64,000 bases of DNA from Pseudonocardia sp. DSM 110487 (GTDB taxonomy: Bacteria; Actinomycetota; Actinomycetes; Mycobacteriales; Pseudonocardiaceae). The position numbers and the translations under genes are program-made. Under the pieces are notes generated by a model. The model had not been told where the DNA came from. It worked only from the letters and a program-made list of their open reading frames with translations, and made no database searches. Location: contig NZ_CP080521.1 of the NCBI RefSeq assembly GCF_019468565.1, positions 8,060,001 through 8,124,000 on the forward strand, read 5' to 3'. Below are positions 51,083 to 58,246 of this stretch, piece after piece (position 1 is the first letter of the stretch; every line of letters begins with the position of its first letter).

Positions 51083-52441
51083 ATGAAGCTCTGCATCCTC
51101 GGCGGCGGAGGTTTCCGGACGCCGTACGTCTACCAGGCGCTCCTGCGCGACTCGGGGTCGCCGCGGGTCGACGAGGTGGCGCTGTACGACGTCGACGAGT
51201 CGCGCCTGCACGCCATGGTCGCGGTGCTCGCCGAGCTCGCCGCCGGGTTTCCGGACGCCCCTGCGCTCAAGCCGACCACGAACCTGCAGGACGCCGTCGA
51301 GGGCAGCCACTTCGTGTTCGCCGCGCTGCGCGTCGGCGGACTGGAGGGCCGCCGGTGCGACGAGCACGTCGCGCTCGACCTGAACGTGCTCGGCCAGGAG
51401 ACCACCGGCCCCGGCGGGCTGGCCTACGCGATCCGCACGGTGCCGGTCATGGTCGAGGTGGCGAACGTCGTCAAGGCCCTCGCGCCGAACGCGTACGTCA
51501 TGAACTTCACCAACCCCGCGGGCCTCGTCACCGAGGCGATGCAGGGTGTGCTCGGCGACCGCGTGCTCGGCATCTGCGACACCCCGTCCGGGCTCGGCAG
51601 GCGCGTCGCAGGCCTGCTGAACCTCGACCACACCCGGGTGCGGATGGACTACGTCGGCCTCAACCACCTCGGGTGGATGCGCCGGGTGCTCTACGACGGG
51701 CGGGACGTGCTGCCGGAGGTGCTCGGCGACGACGCACTGCTCGGCCGCCTGGAGGAGGGGCAGGTCTTCGGGGCGGACTGGGTTCGCTCGCTCGGCGTGA
51801 TCCCCAACGAGTACCTGTACTACTACTACTTCAACCGCGACGCGGTGCGCGCGATCGTCGACTCCGGCACCACCCGGGGCGACTTCCTGGCCCGCACGCA
51901 GGAGGAGTTCTACCGGCGCGCGGCGCAGTCCGGGCCGGGTGTCGCCGACATGTGGCGCGCCACCGTCGCCCGGCGCACCGCGTCCTACATGGCAGAGGCC
52001 AGGGGCGGCACCCAGGACGAGCCCTCGGGCGACCGGCGCCCCGAAACCGACCCTTCCCACCAGGGCTACGCCGGAGTCGCGCTCGGCGTCATGGCCGCGA
52101 TCAGCCGCAACGAGGGCCGGACCATGATCCTCAACGTGCGCAACCGCGGCACGGTGGCAGCGCTCCCCGACGACGCCGTGATCGAGGTACCGACCCTCGT
52201 CGACTCCAGCGGCGTGCACCCACTCTCGACCGACCAGCCCGACCTGCACCAGATCGGGATGATGGCGCAGGTCAAGGCCGTCGAGCGGCACACGATCTCC
52301 GCCGCCCTCACCGGGTCGGCGGACGAGGCCGTCACGGCGTTCGCCCTGCACCCGCTGGTGGACAGCGTCGCTGTGGCGCGCCAGCTGGTGAGGGGCTACA
52401 TCGACCGGATCCCGGAGGTCGCCGCTGTACTGGGGCGGTGA
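51083..52441 (+). CDS. Glycoside hydrolase family 4 (6-phospho-beta-glucosidase-like) (452 aa)
   Basis: NAD+- and Mn2+-dependent GH4 enzyme. The N-terminal Rossmann region GGGGFRTPYVYQALL lacks nothing essential. Metal-site residues Cys165 (GICDTP) and His195 (GLNHLGW) are present, as is the substrate-binding NPAG (144-147). The catalytic tyrosine probably lies in EYLYYYYFN. Family members act on 6-phosphoglycosides by an oxidation-elimination mechanism. It lies in an operon with the DeoR regulator (9-bp gap, GAAGGG site). Confidence 0.93.
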   Translation: MKLCILGGGGFRTPYVYQALLRDSGSPRVDEVALYDVDESRLHAMVAVLAELAAGFPDAPALKPTTNLQDAVEGSHFVFAALRVGGLEGRRCDEHVALDLNVLGQETTGPGGLAYAIRTVPVMVEVANVVKALAPNAYVMNFTNPAGLVTEAMQGVLGDRVLGICDTPSGLGRRVAGLLNLDHTRVRMDYVGLNHLGWMRRVLYDGRDVLPEVLGDDALLGRLEEGQVFGADWVRSLGVIPNEYLYYYYFNRDAVRAIVDSGTTRGDFLARTQEEFYRRAAQSGPGVADMWRATVARRTASYMAEARGGTQDEPSGDRRPETDPSHQGYAGVALGVMAAISRNEGRTMILNVRNRGTVAALPDDAVIEVPTLVDSSGVHPLSTDQPDLHQIGMMAQVKAVERHTISAALTGSADEAVTAFALHPLVDSVAVARQLVRGYIDRIPEVAAVLGR

Positions 52442-52488
52442 ACCGCGCTCGGGGACCTCTCCCCACGGCGCGCCTTACCGTCCGCGCC

Positions 52489-53208
52489 ATGAGCACACCC
52501 CTGACCCCGGAGCAGCCCGCGGTAGCCGGTGCCGCGCCGTTCCGAGGCCTCGAACGCCCGGCCCGCTTGGTCGTCGTCCTCGTCTGCTGCGCTGCCTTCG
52601 CCGACCTCGTGTCCCTCCCGGTCGAGCTTCGGCTCGCCGAGTTCTACCGCGCGCTCGGAGCAGGCGAGTACAGCCAGGAGGAAGCAACCCGCACCGCCGA
52701 GGCGATCGACGCGTTCTCCTTCCCCCTCACGATCGCGGAGGTCGTCGCCTTCCTGGTTGCCGGGATCGCCTACATCGTCTGGTTCCGGCGCGCCCGCGCG
52801 AACCTCCCCCGCCTCGGCGCGGTCGAGCTCCCGCCGGGCACCGGCTGGGCGGTCGCCGCCTGGCTCATCCCCCTCGTGTCGCTGGTGATGCCGAAGGTGA
52901 TCCACGACGAGATCTGGCGGGCGAGCGATCCCGACCTGCCGTGGCCGGCACAGCGCGCTGTGTGGGACCGCGTCCGGGTCCCCGTCCTGCACCACGTGTG
53001 GTGGGCCGCCTTCGTCGTGGGGGGCCTGCTCGAGACCATCGGCAGCCGACTGACGGACGCCGATGACCTCGGCACCATGCGGATCGGCGTGCTCATGTGG
53101 GCCGCGGCCAGCTTGGTGTTCCTCCTCGCTGCTGCCCTCGTCGTGTCGATCGTCCTCGCGGTGACGGCGCGACAGCGAGCGCGCGCCGCCCGGTCGCCCT
53201 GGCCGTGA
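52489..53208 (+). CDS. DUF4328-type membrane protein (239 aa)
   Basis: Four transmembrane helices with a Trp/Pro-rich cytoplasmic loop (YIVWFRRARANLPRLGAVEL, GWAVAAWLIPLVSLVMPKVIHDEIWRAS as landmarks in separate stretches), typical of DUF4328. Function is unknown. TACCGT lies seven bases before the ATG at 52489 and no ribosome-binding site is seen, so a leaderless mRNA is likely. It probably is independent of the GH4 gene 47 bp upstream. Confidence 0.8.
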   Translation: MSTPLTPEQPAVAGAAPFRGLERPARLVVVLVCCAAFADLVSLPVELRLAEFYRALGAGEYSQEEATRTAEAIDAFSFPLTIAEVVAFLVAGIAYIVWFRRARANLPRLGAVELPPGTGWAVAAWLIPLVSLVMPKVIHDEIWRASDPDLPWPAQRAVWDRVRVPVLHHVWWAAFVVGGLLETIGSRLTDADDLGTMRIGVLMWAAASLVFLLAAALVVSIVLAVTARQRARAARSPWP

Positions 53209-53265
53209 CCCTCGGGAGCACGGTTACCCCGTGCGGGGGCGGGCACCCCACCGCCAGGAAGGGGC

Positions 53266-53721
53266 GTGCTCGTGGTGACGACAAGGACGAACCGGTGGGC
53301 GACGGCGCGAGCCTGCGCGCGCGGGCTGATCGGCGCGATGGCGATGACCGGCCTCCGGACGGTCACCGCGGCGGTCGGCCGGCACGAGCAGAGCCCTCCG
53401 GTGGCCATCGTCGAGGAGAAGGCGCCCGCGCTGGTGCGCCGGCTGCCCGAACGGTCGCGGGGTGCCGTGATCGAAGCGGCCCACTGGACGTACGGCACCG
53501 GCGGCGGGCTGGTGTTCGGGCTGCTCCCGGCCGACATCCGCAGGCACCCGGCAGCCGGGCCGGCATACGGCCTCGCGATCTGGCTCGCCTTCGAGCTCGG
53601 GATCGCCCCGGTCCTCGGCGTCCGGCACGCCCGCGAGCGCCGGGTGCTGTGGCGTGCGCTGGTGGCGCTCGACCACATCCTCTACGGGATCGTCGTCGCC
53701 GGGCGGCCCACTCGTCCCTGA
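53266..53721 (+). CDS. Small membrane protein, DUF1440/YagU-like (151 aa)
   Basis: Two to four moderately hydrophobic segments. An N-terminal basic region then RGLIGAMAMTGLRTVTAAVG, and later HWTYGTGGGLVFGLLP and GLAIWLAFELGIAPVLGV, resemble DUF1440/YagU-type inner-membrane proteins. The start is the GTG at 53266 with AGGAAGGGG upstream. Function is unknown; it is not obviously linked to the sigma-factor cluster that follows. Confidence 0.65.
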   Translation: MLVVTTRTNRWATARACARGLIGAMAMTGLRTVTAAVGRHEQSPPVAIVEEKAPALVRRLPERSRGAVIEAAHWTYGTGGGLVFGLLPADIRRHPAAGPAYGLAIWLAFELGIAPVLGVRHARERRVLWRALVALDHILYGIVVAGRPTRP

Positions 53722-53798
53722 CCGGAGAAGAGATCGCCTCAGGGGCCTTGACCATCGCCGAGAACGGGATGGGCTGAACCTCCCCATCCGGCCGCCCG

Positions 53799-53860
53799 TG
53801 TAACGGTCCGGCGGCGCGCGGCGCTGCCGGTCCGGACGGTTCCGGGCGGCGCTCCCCACG
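53799..53860 (+). promoter_or_regulatory. Candidate autoregulated ECF promoter, copy A
   Basis: A 62-bp block beginning TGTAACGG is conserved almost base for base upstream of the second sigma gene (55576-55636), 100 bp from this start and 98 bp from the other. A TGTAAC -35-like element and a downstream CGG(A/T)CGG segment fit ECF promoters, so each sigma factor may transcribe its own, and its sister's, unit. Confidence 0.6.
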
Positions 53861-53898
53861 TTCCCGCCCTCCGTCCCCAGAAAGGACGTGGAGGACGT

Positions 53899-54498
53899 GT
53901 GCGTGCTACCGCGGGCGAAGTGATCCCACCACGAGCCGATGTAGATCTGGAGGATGCACTGCGAGCGGCGTCCCGCGGCGAGGAGGCCGGGTTCGTCGCC
54001 CTCTACCGCGACATGCAGCCCCGACTGCTGCGGTACGCCACCGCCCTGATCGGCGCCGAGGCGGAGGACGTCACGGCGGAGACCTGGTTGCAGGTGGCGA
54101 GGGACCTGCGCGGATTCGACGGCGACCTCGACGGGTTCCGCGGGTGGGTCAGCACGATCTGCCGCAACCGCGCGATGGACTGGGCCCGCACCCGCACCCG
54201 CCGGCCCGCCGACCCGACCGACATGCACACGCTCGCCGAGCACCCGGACGGCACCGACGCGCACAGGTCGGTGGTGGAGGGCATGTCGACGCAGTGGGCG
54301 ATGGCCCAGATCCTCGCGCTGCCGCAGACCGAGGCGGAGGCAGTGCTCCTGCGTGCGGTCGTCGGGCTGGACGCCCCGACCGCGGCCAAGGTGCTCGGCA
54401 AGCGAGCCGGCGCAGTGCGGGTGGCCGCCCACCGCGGTCTCAAGAAACTGGCCGAGGCGATCCGAGACGACCGCTGGACGGGTGAGGACGATGCGTAA
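53899..54498 (+). CDS. ECF-type RNA polymerase sigma factor, copy A (199 aa)
   Basis: Sigma region 2 (GFVALYRDMQPRLLRYATAL, then AEDVTAETWLQVARDL) and region 4 (LPQTEAEAVLLRAVVGLDAP then KVLGKRAGAVRVAAHRGLKK) are both present. The start is a GTG at 53899 after GGACGTGGAGGA. Its stop overlaps the start of the membrane partner by 8 bp, as in copy B, so the pair is translationally coupled. It belongs to the actinobacterial group whose -10-recognition region contains CRNRAMDWARTRTR. Signal and regulon are unknown. Confidence 0.9.
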   Translation: MRATAGEVIPPRADVDLEDALRAASRGEEAGFVALYRDMQPRLLRYATALIGAEAEDVTAETWLQVARDLRGFDGDLDGFRGWVSTICRNRAMDWARTRTRRPADPTDMHTLAEHPDGTDAHRSVVEGMSTQWAMAQILALPQTEAEAVLLRAVVGLDAPTAAKVLGKRAGAVRVAAHRGLKKLAEAIRDDRWTGEDDA

Positions 54499-55432
54499 CA
54501 GTTTGCGGGGGTGCGGCGCTGGACGGCCCGAGATGCGCACCTCGAACTCGGACCGCCTGACCGCGGCCACCACGGAGCAACTGCTCGACGGTGGTCCCGG
54601 CCCCGCCGGTCTCCACCAGCTCCTCGCCGCTGCCGCGGGCCCCGGCACGGCGAGCGAGCTCGCCGGCGAGACGGCGGCCGTTGCCGCCTTCGTCGGTGCT
54701 CCCCGCGAGACCTCGCTCCCCAGCGCACCCACCCGGAGACCCTCGATGCTCAGCACCGCATTGTCCAAGATCCTCGCGGCGAAGGCCCTCGCCGCCGTCG
54801 TCCTGCTGGCCGGCGCCACCGGCGGCGTGGCGCTCGCCGCGAACGCGTCCAGCGGCCCGTCCTCGACCGAGGAGACGGTGACCTCGACGGAGACGGCCGA
54901 CCCCGAGCCAGCCGACGACGAGAACGCGGACTCCAACTCCGACTCCGACGAGAACGGCGACGCGCCGGACGCCACGAAGGCACCCTCCCCCGAACCGTCG
55001 ATCATCGGCCTCTGCAGGGCATGGGCAGCGGGCGCCACCGATAACCCGGGCAAGGCCGCCGAGAACCCGGCCTTCCGCTCACTCCTCGAGGCGGCGGGCT
55101 CGGAACGGGACGTGCCCGGATTCTGCGCCGTGCGCGAGAGCCTCGACCAGCCCGGCAAGTCCGCCGCCGCGCCCGGCCACGCCGACGACGAGGACGCCGC
55201 ACCCAAGGGCGCCCCGAAGGACACCGCCGAGGACAAGGGCGGCCGGCCCCCGGCTGCCCCCGGCAACCCCGACCACCTCACCGGCCCGCCTGCCGACCGC
55301 CCCGCGAAGGACGACGACAAGGCCGACTCCAAGGACGCCGAGGAGAGCGGATCCAAGGGGAAGAGCGACCAGGCCAAGCAGGGCGGTCAGGGCGGTCAGG
55401 GCGGTGGCGCCGAGCGCAGCTCGGGCGGCTGA
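54491..55432 (+). CDS. Membrane-anchored partner of sigma factor A (putative anti-sigma/regulator) (313 aa)
   Basis: The cytoplasmic N-terminus (MRTSNSDRLTAATTEQLLDG, then the LAAAAGPGTASELAGE block) resembles the anti-sigma-like region common next to such sigma factors. One transmembrane helix (ALAAVVLLAGATGGVALAA, near residue 100) follows. The outside part is acidic, Asp/Asn/Ser-rich, with a compact two-cysteine module (GLCRAWAAGA ... VPGFCAVRES) and a long charged Gly/Lys/Asp tail. No zinc-binding HxxxCxxC motif is seen, so the inhibitory mechanism is unclear. It is not simply a shadow: the frame overlaps the sigma gene by only 8 bp. Confidence 0.8.
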   Translation: MRNSLRGCGAGRPEMRTSNSDRLTAATTEQLLDGGPGPAGLHQLLAAAAGPGTASELAGETAAVAAFVGAPRETSLPSAPTRRPSMLSTALSKILAAKALAAVVLLAGATGGVALAANASSGPSSTEETVTSTETADPEPADDENADSNSDSDENGDAPDATKAPSPEPSIIGLCRAWAAGATDNPGKAAENPAFRSLLEAAGSERDVPGFCAVRESLDQPGKSAAAPGHADDEDAAPKGAPKDTAEDKGGRPPAAPGNPDHLTGPPADRPAKDDDKADSKDAEESGSKGKSDQAKQGGQGGQGGGAERSSGG

Positions 55433-55447
55433 TCCGGCCGATCTAGC

Positions 55448-55491
55448 CTGTCGTCCCGCCTCCTTACGGCCCCGAGGAGGCGGGACGACAG
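55448..55491. terminator. Strong hairpin terminator after copy A
   Basis: CTGTCGTCCCGCCTCCT (55448-55464) and its perfect 17-bp complement (55475-55491) flank a 10-nt loop, 15 bp after the membrane-partner stop. No clear U-tract follows, as is common in high-GC actinobacteria. Confidence 0.8.
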
Positions 55492-55493
55492 CC

Positions 55494-55537
55494 CGAACGG
55501 CCCCCGGCCTCTCCCCCTCGGGGCCGGGGCCCGTTCG
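55494..55537. terminator. Second hairpin after copy A, homologous to that after copy B
   Basis: CGAACGGCCCCCGGCC (55494-55509) pairs with GGCCGGGGCCCGTTCG (55522-55537) with one mismatch. The same design, with GAACGGATCCCGGCC arms, follows copy B at 57232-57274. It marks the downstream border of the duplicated unit. Confidence 0.7.
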
Positions 55538-55575
55538 TGCGTAGTCCCGGCAAAATGCCGAGGTGGGAGCCGTGA

Positions 55576-55637
55576 TGTAACGGTACGGCGGCGTGCAGCG
55601 CTGTCGGTGCGGACGGTTCGGGCGGTGCTCCCCACGC
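55576..55637 (+). promoter_or_regulatory. Candidate autoregulated ECF promoter, copy B
   Basis: Counterpart of 53799-53860, starting TGTAACGG and differing at only a few positions over about 60 bp. High conservation in a non-coding stretch, at nearly the same distance from the start codon, supports function. Confidence 0.6.
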
Positions 55638-55673
55638 CCCTCGCCCCGTCCCCGACAGGACGGTGGAGGACGA

Positions 55674-56273
55674 GTGCGCGCTGCCCCGGGCGACGTGGTC
55701 CCACCGCGGACCGAGGCAGGCCTGGACGACGCGCTGCGCCGCGCGTCCCGCGGCGACGAGGCCGGGTTCGTCGCCCTGTATCGCGACCTGCAGCCAAGGC
55801 TGCTGCGGTACGCGACGGCGCTGGTCGGCGCCGAAGCGGAGGACGTCACGGCCGAGACGTGGCTGCAGGTGGCCCGCGACCTGCATGGCTTCCAGGGCGA
55901 CCTGGACGGATTCCGGGGTTGGGTCAGCACCATCTGCCGCAACCGCGCGATGGACTGGGCGCGGACTCGTACCCGGCATTCCGCCGAGCCGAACGCGATG
56001 GATGTGCTCGCCGAACACCCCGACACCGCCGATGCGCACGGCTCGGCCGTGGAGGGGATGTCGACCCGGTGGGCGATGGCCCAGATCCTCGCGCTGCCGC
56101 AGACCGAGGCGGAGGCAGTCCTCCTGCGCGCGGTCATCGGCCTCGACGCCACGAGCGCGGGAAAGGTGCTCGGCAAGCGACCCGGCGCGGTCCGGGTGGC
56201 CGCCCACCGCGGCCTGAAGCGGCTGGCCCGGGTCATCCGGGACGACGACTGGACAGGCGAGGGGCATGTGTAA
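55674..56273 (+). CDS. ECF-type RNA polymerase sigma factor, copy B (199 aa)
   Basis: Same length and domain order as copy A, with most residues identical (region 2 GFVALYRDLQPRLLRYATAL; region 4 KVLGKRPGAVRVAAHRGLKR). The start is the GTG at 55674 after GGTGGAGGA. It overlaps its membrane partner by 8 bp. Changes are concentrated in the linker between regions 2 and 4 and in the C-terminus, so promoter specificity may be shared with copy A. Confidence 0.9.
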   Translation: MRAAPGDVVPPRTEAGLDDALRRASRGDEAGFVALYRDLQPRLLRYATALVGAEAEDVTAETWLQVARDLHGFQGDLDGFRGWVSTICRNRAMDWARTRTRHSAEPNAMDVLAEHPDTADAHGSAVEGMSTRWAMAQILALPQTEAEAVLLRAVIGLDATSAGKVLGKRPGAVRVAAHRGLKRLARVIRDDDWTGEGHV

Positions 56274-57186
56274 CGGTTTGCGCCCGCCCGGCGCTGGAGG
56301 GCCCGAGATGCGCACCTCGACCTCGGACCGCCTGACCCGCGACGCCACCGAGCAGTTGCTCGACGGCGGCGACGGGCCGGCCGGCCTCCACCGGCTCCTC
56401 GCCGCCGCCGCCGGCCCTGGCACGGCGAGCGAGCTCGCGGGCGAGCCGGTCGCCGTGGCCGCGTTCGTCAACGCGCAGCGTGCGTCGCCGCCCGCCTTCG
56501 CTCCCTCGCGGAAGCCGTCGCTGCTCGGCACCGCCCTCTCGAAGGTCCTCGCCGCCAAGGCGGTCGCCGCCGTGGTTCTCCTGGCCGGTGCCACCGGCGG
56601 CGTAGCGCTCGCCGCGACCGTGTCCAGCGCGCCGTCGTCCCCGCCTGCGGACCGGCCCGTCGCGACCCTCACCCCGACGGCCACGCCGTCGCCGTCGGAT
56701 GAGCCTGACCGTCTCACGGAGAGGACCGCAGCCGGCGAGCCGGACCCCGCCGCATCCCGATCCGGCTCCGTGCCCGGCGGGGACGGCGAGGAGCCGGAAG
56801 CACCGCCCGTCGACGAGCCCGGCGCTACCTCGGGCCGAGGCGTCCCGCCAACCGCCGCACCGGGCAATCCCGACCGTCCCGCCGGACCTCCCGCCGACCG
56901 CGCGGAACGGGACAACACCGAGCAGGAGGGCGACCAGCAGGACAGCGCCGGGCAGAACGGCGCCAAGCAAGAAAGCAACCAGCGGGACCGAAACGAACAA
57001 CAAGGCAACCAGCAACAAGGCGACGAACAACAAAGCGACGAACAACAAGGCAACCAGCGGCAGAGCGGCAAGCAGGACGACACCGAGCAGGAAAGCGACG
57101 AGGAGGACGGGGGCAACCGCTCCACGTCGGAGGACAAGGGTCGCAGCGACGACTCCGCTGCAGCCGACCGCAGACCTACCAGCTGA
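56266..57186 (+). CDS. Membrane-anchored partner of sigma factor B with Gln/Asn-rich tail (306 aa)
   Basis: The cytoplasmic part (RTSTSDRLTRDATEQLLDGG, then the LAAAAGPGTASELAGE block) and transmembrane helix (AVAAVVLLAGATGGVALAAT) match copy A closely. Beyond the membrane the two differ completely: this copy lacks the two-cysteine module and ends in a Pro/Thr-rich linker and a low-complexity Gln/Asn/Glu tail (QQGDEQQSDEQQGNQ). The tail uses AAC/AAG/CAA codons that are unusual for this genome. A start 14 codons later is possible. It probably sets sigma B activity from the membrane. Confidence 0.78.
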   Translation: MCNGLRPPGAGGPEMRTSTSDRLTRDATEQLLDGGDGPAGLHRLLAAAAGPGTASELAGEPVAVAAFVNAQRASPPAFAPSRKPSLLGTALSKVLAAKAVAAVVLLAGATGGVALAATVSSAPSSPPADRPVATLTPTATPSPSDEPDRLTERTAAGEPDPAASRSGSVPGGDGEEPEAPPVDEPGATSGRGVPPTAAPGNPDRPAGPPADRAERDNTEQEGDQQDSAGQNGAKQESNQRDRNEQQGNQQQGDEQQSDEQQGNQRQSGKQDDTEQESDEEDGGNRSTSEDKGRSDDSAAADRRPTS

Positions 57187-57231
57187 CAGCCCCTGAGCTG
57201 GCCGTCACGCCGCAAGGCGCGACGGTCGAGA

Positions 57232-57274
57232 GAACGGATCCCGGCCTCCGTCCCCCCGGGGCCGGGATCCGTTC
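57232..57274. terminator. Hairpin terminator after copy B
   Basis: GAACGGATCCCGGCC (57232-57246) pairs perfectly with GGCCGGGATCCGTTC (57260-57274) around a 13-nt C-rich loop. It sits between the membrane-partner gene and the convergent AraC gene, and is homologous to the hairpin at 55494-55537. Confidence 0.8.
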
Positions 57275-57292
57275 GCATGTGCGGCCGAGATG

Positions 57293-58078
57293 TCAGCGGG
57301 ACACGAACGCGGTCGGCGTGACCCCGGTGAACGTGCGGAACTCTCGCACCAGATGGGACTGGTCGGCGTAACCGGTCTCTGCCGCGATCCGTTCCCATCG
57401 TGGCGCGCCCGGTTGGTCGAGCGTGCGCAGGACGCGGGCGAAACGCACCAGCCGCGCCGCCGCCTTCGGGGACAGGCCGACCTGCTGCGTGAACCTGGTG
57501 ATCAGGTGCTTGTGGCTCCACCCGACCTCACGGGCGAGGTGACCGATCCGCGCCGCCCCGCCCGTCGCGACCAGGCGTTGCAGGACCCGGGCGACCTCGG
57601 GCGACGGGCGCGGCCCGCCGTCGAGCCGCTCCAGCAGGAACCGGTCCACGATCGCGAACCGGTGGCGCCATGTGCTCGCGTCGCACAGCTGCTCGGCGAG
57701 CCGCCGGCCGTCGGCTCCGAGCAGGTCACGCAGATCAGCGAGCTGGTCGCCGAGCGCGTTCAGCGGAACGCCCAGCAGCGTGTAACCGCTGAGCGGGCGG
57801 ATCCACATCTCCAGGTACGAGGCCGCGCACTCGCCCTCCGGCACGAGGTGCGCGTGGCGCGGGCCCTTCACGAACGCGGCAGGGCGGTATGCCGAGTCGC
57901 GCAGCTTCACGACGACCACCACCGCGGCGGACGCCGGGACCACGAGGTGGCGTGGCCGGGTCCGCTCCACGAAACCCGTGTGGCGCCGCGCCAGATGCGC
58001 TGCCAGCAGCGGGTGCGGTGCGCCGACGACACGCGGCCACCGCAGCCGTTCGAGCTCGGCACTCGCCACCACCGACAC
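57293..58078 (-). CDS. AraC-family transcriptional regulator (261 aa)
   Basis: The C-terminal double HTH of the AraC type (IGHLAREVGWSHKHLITRFT, then IAAETGYADQSHLVREFRTF and the closing GVTPTAF) follows a roughly 150-residue N-terminal sensing domain that is not recognised. The start is the GTG at 58078 (VSVVASAELERL); codons further upstream belong to the MITE, whose end is 5 bp away. The original promoter, and possibly a few N-terminal residues, were therefore displaced by the insertion. Target genes are unknown. Confidence 0.85.
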   Translation of the reverse strand: MSVVASAELERLRWPRVVGAPHPLLAAHLARRHTGFVERTRPRHLVVPASAAVVVVVKLRDSAYRPAAFVKGPRHAHLVPEGECAASYLEMWIRPLSGYTLLGVPLNALGDQLADLRDLLGADGRRLAEQLCDASTWRHRFAIVDRFLLERLDGGPRPSPEVARVLQRLVATGGAARIGHLAREVGWSHKHLITRFTQQVGLSPKAAARLVRFARVLRTLDQPGAPRWERIAAETGYADQSHLVREFRTFTGVTPTAFVSR

Positions 58079-58083
58079 ACTAG

Positions 58084-58242
58084 GCCGTGTCTCGCGGATC
58101 TTGACCGCGGTATTCGCGCCCAGGCCGCCCCTGGCTGCGTTGTCGGCCCGACCGGGTATTCCAATACAACGGCTCGGGCCTCCGCCTTGCCAGGCGCGGC
58201 CTGGATCACGAATCCCATCGCCCAAGATCCACGAGACACGGC
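58084..58242. mobile_element. 159-bp MITE with 20-bp inverted repeats and CTAG target duplication
   Basis: GCCGTGTCTCGCGGATCTTG (58084-58103) and its complement (58223-58242) match at 19 of 20 positions. CTAG flanks both ends (58080-58083 and 58243-58246). No transposase is encoded. The ends differ from those of the IS1182 element next door, so it must be mobilised by another transposase (CTAG targets are used by IS5-type elements). Confidence 0.8.
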
Positions 58243-58246
58243 CTAG

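Noticed and set aside
53790..57275. Could the duplicated sigma modules be an assembly artefact?
   Set aside because: The copies differ throughout and have unrelated C-terminal domains, so they are real paralogues.
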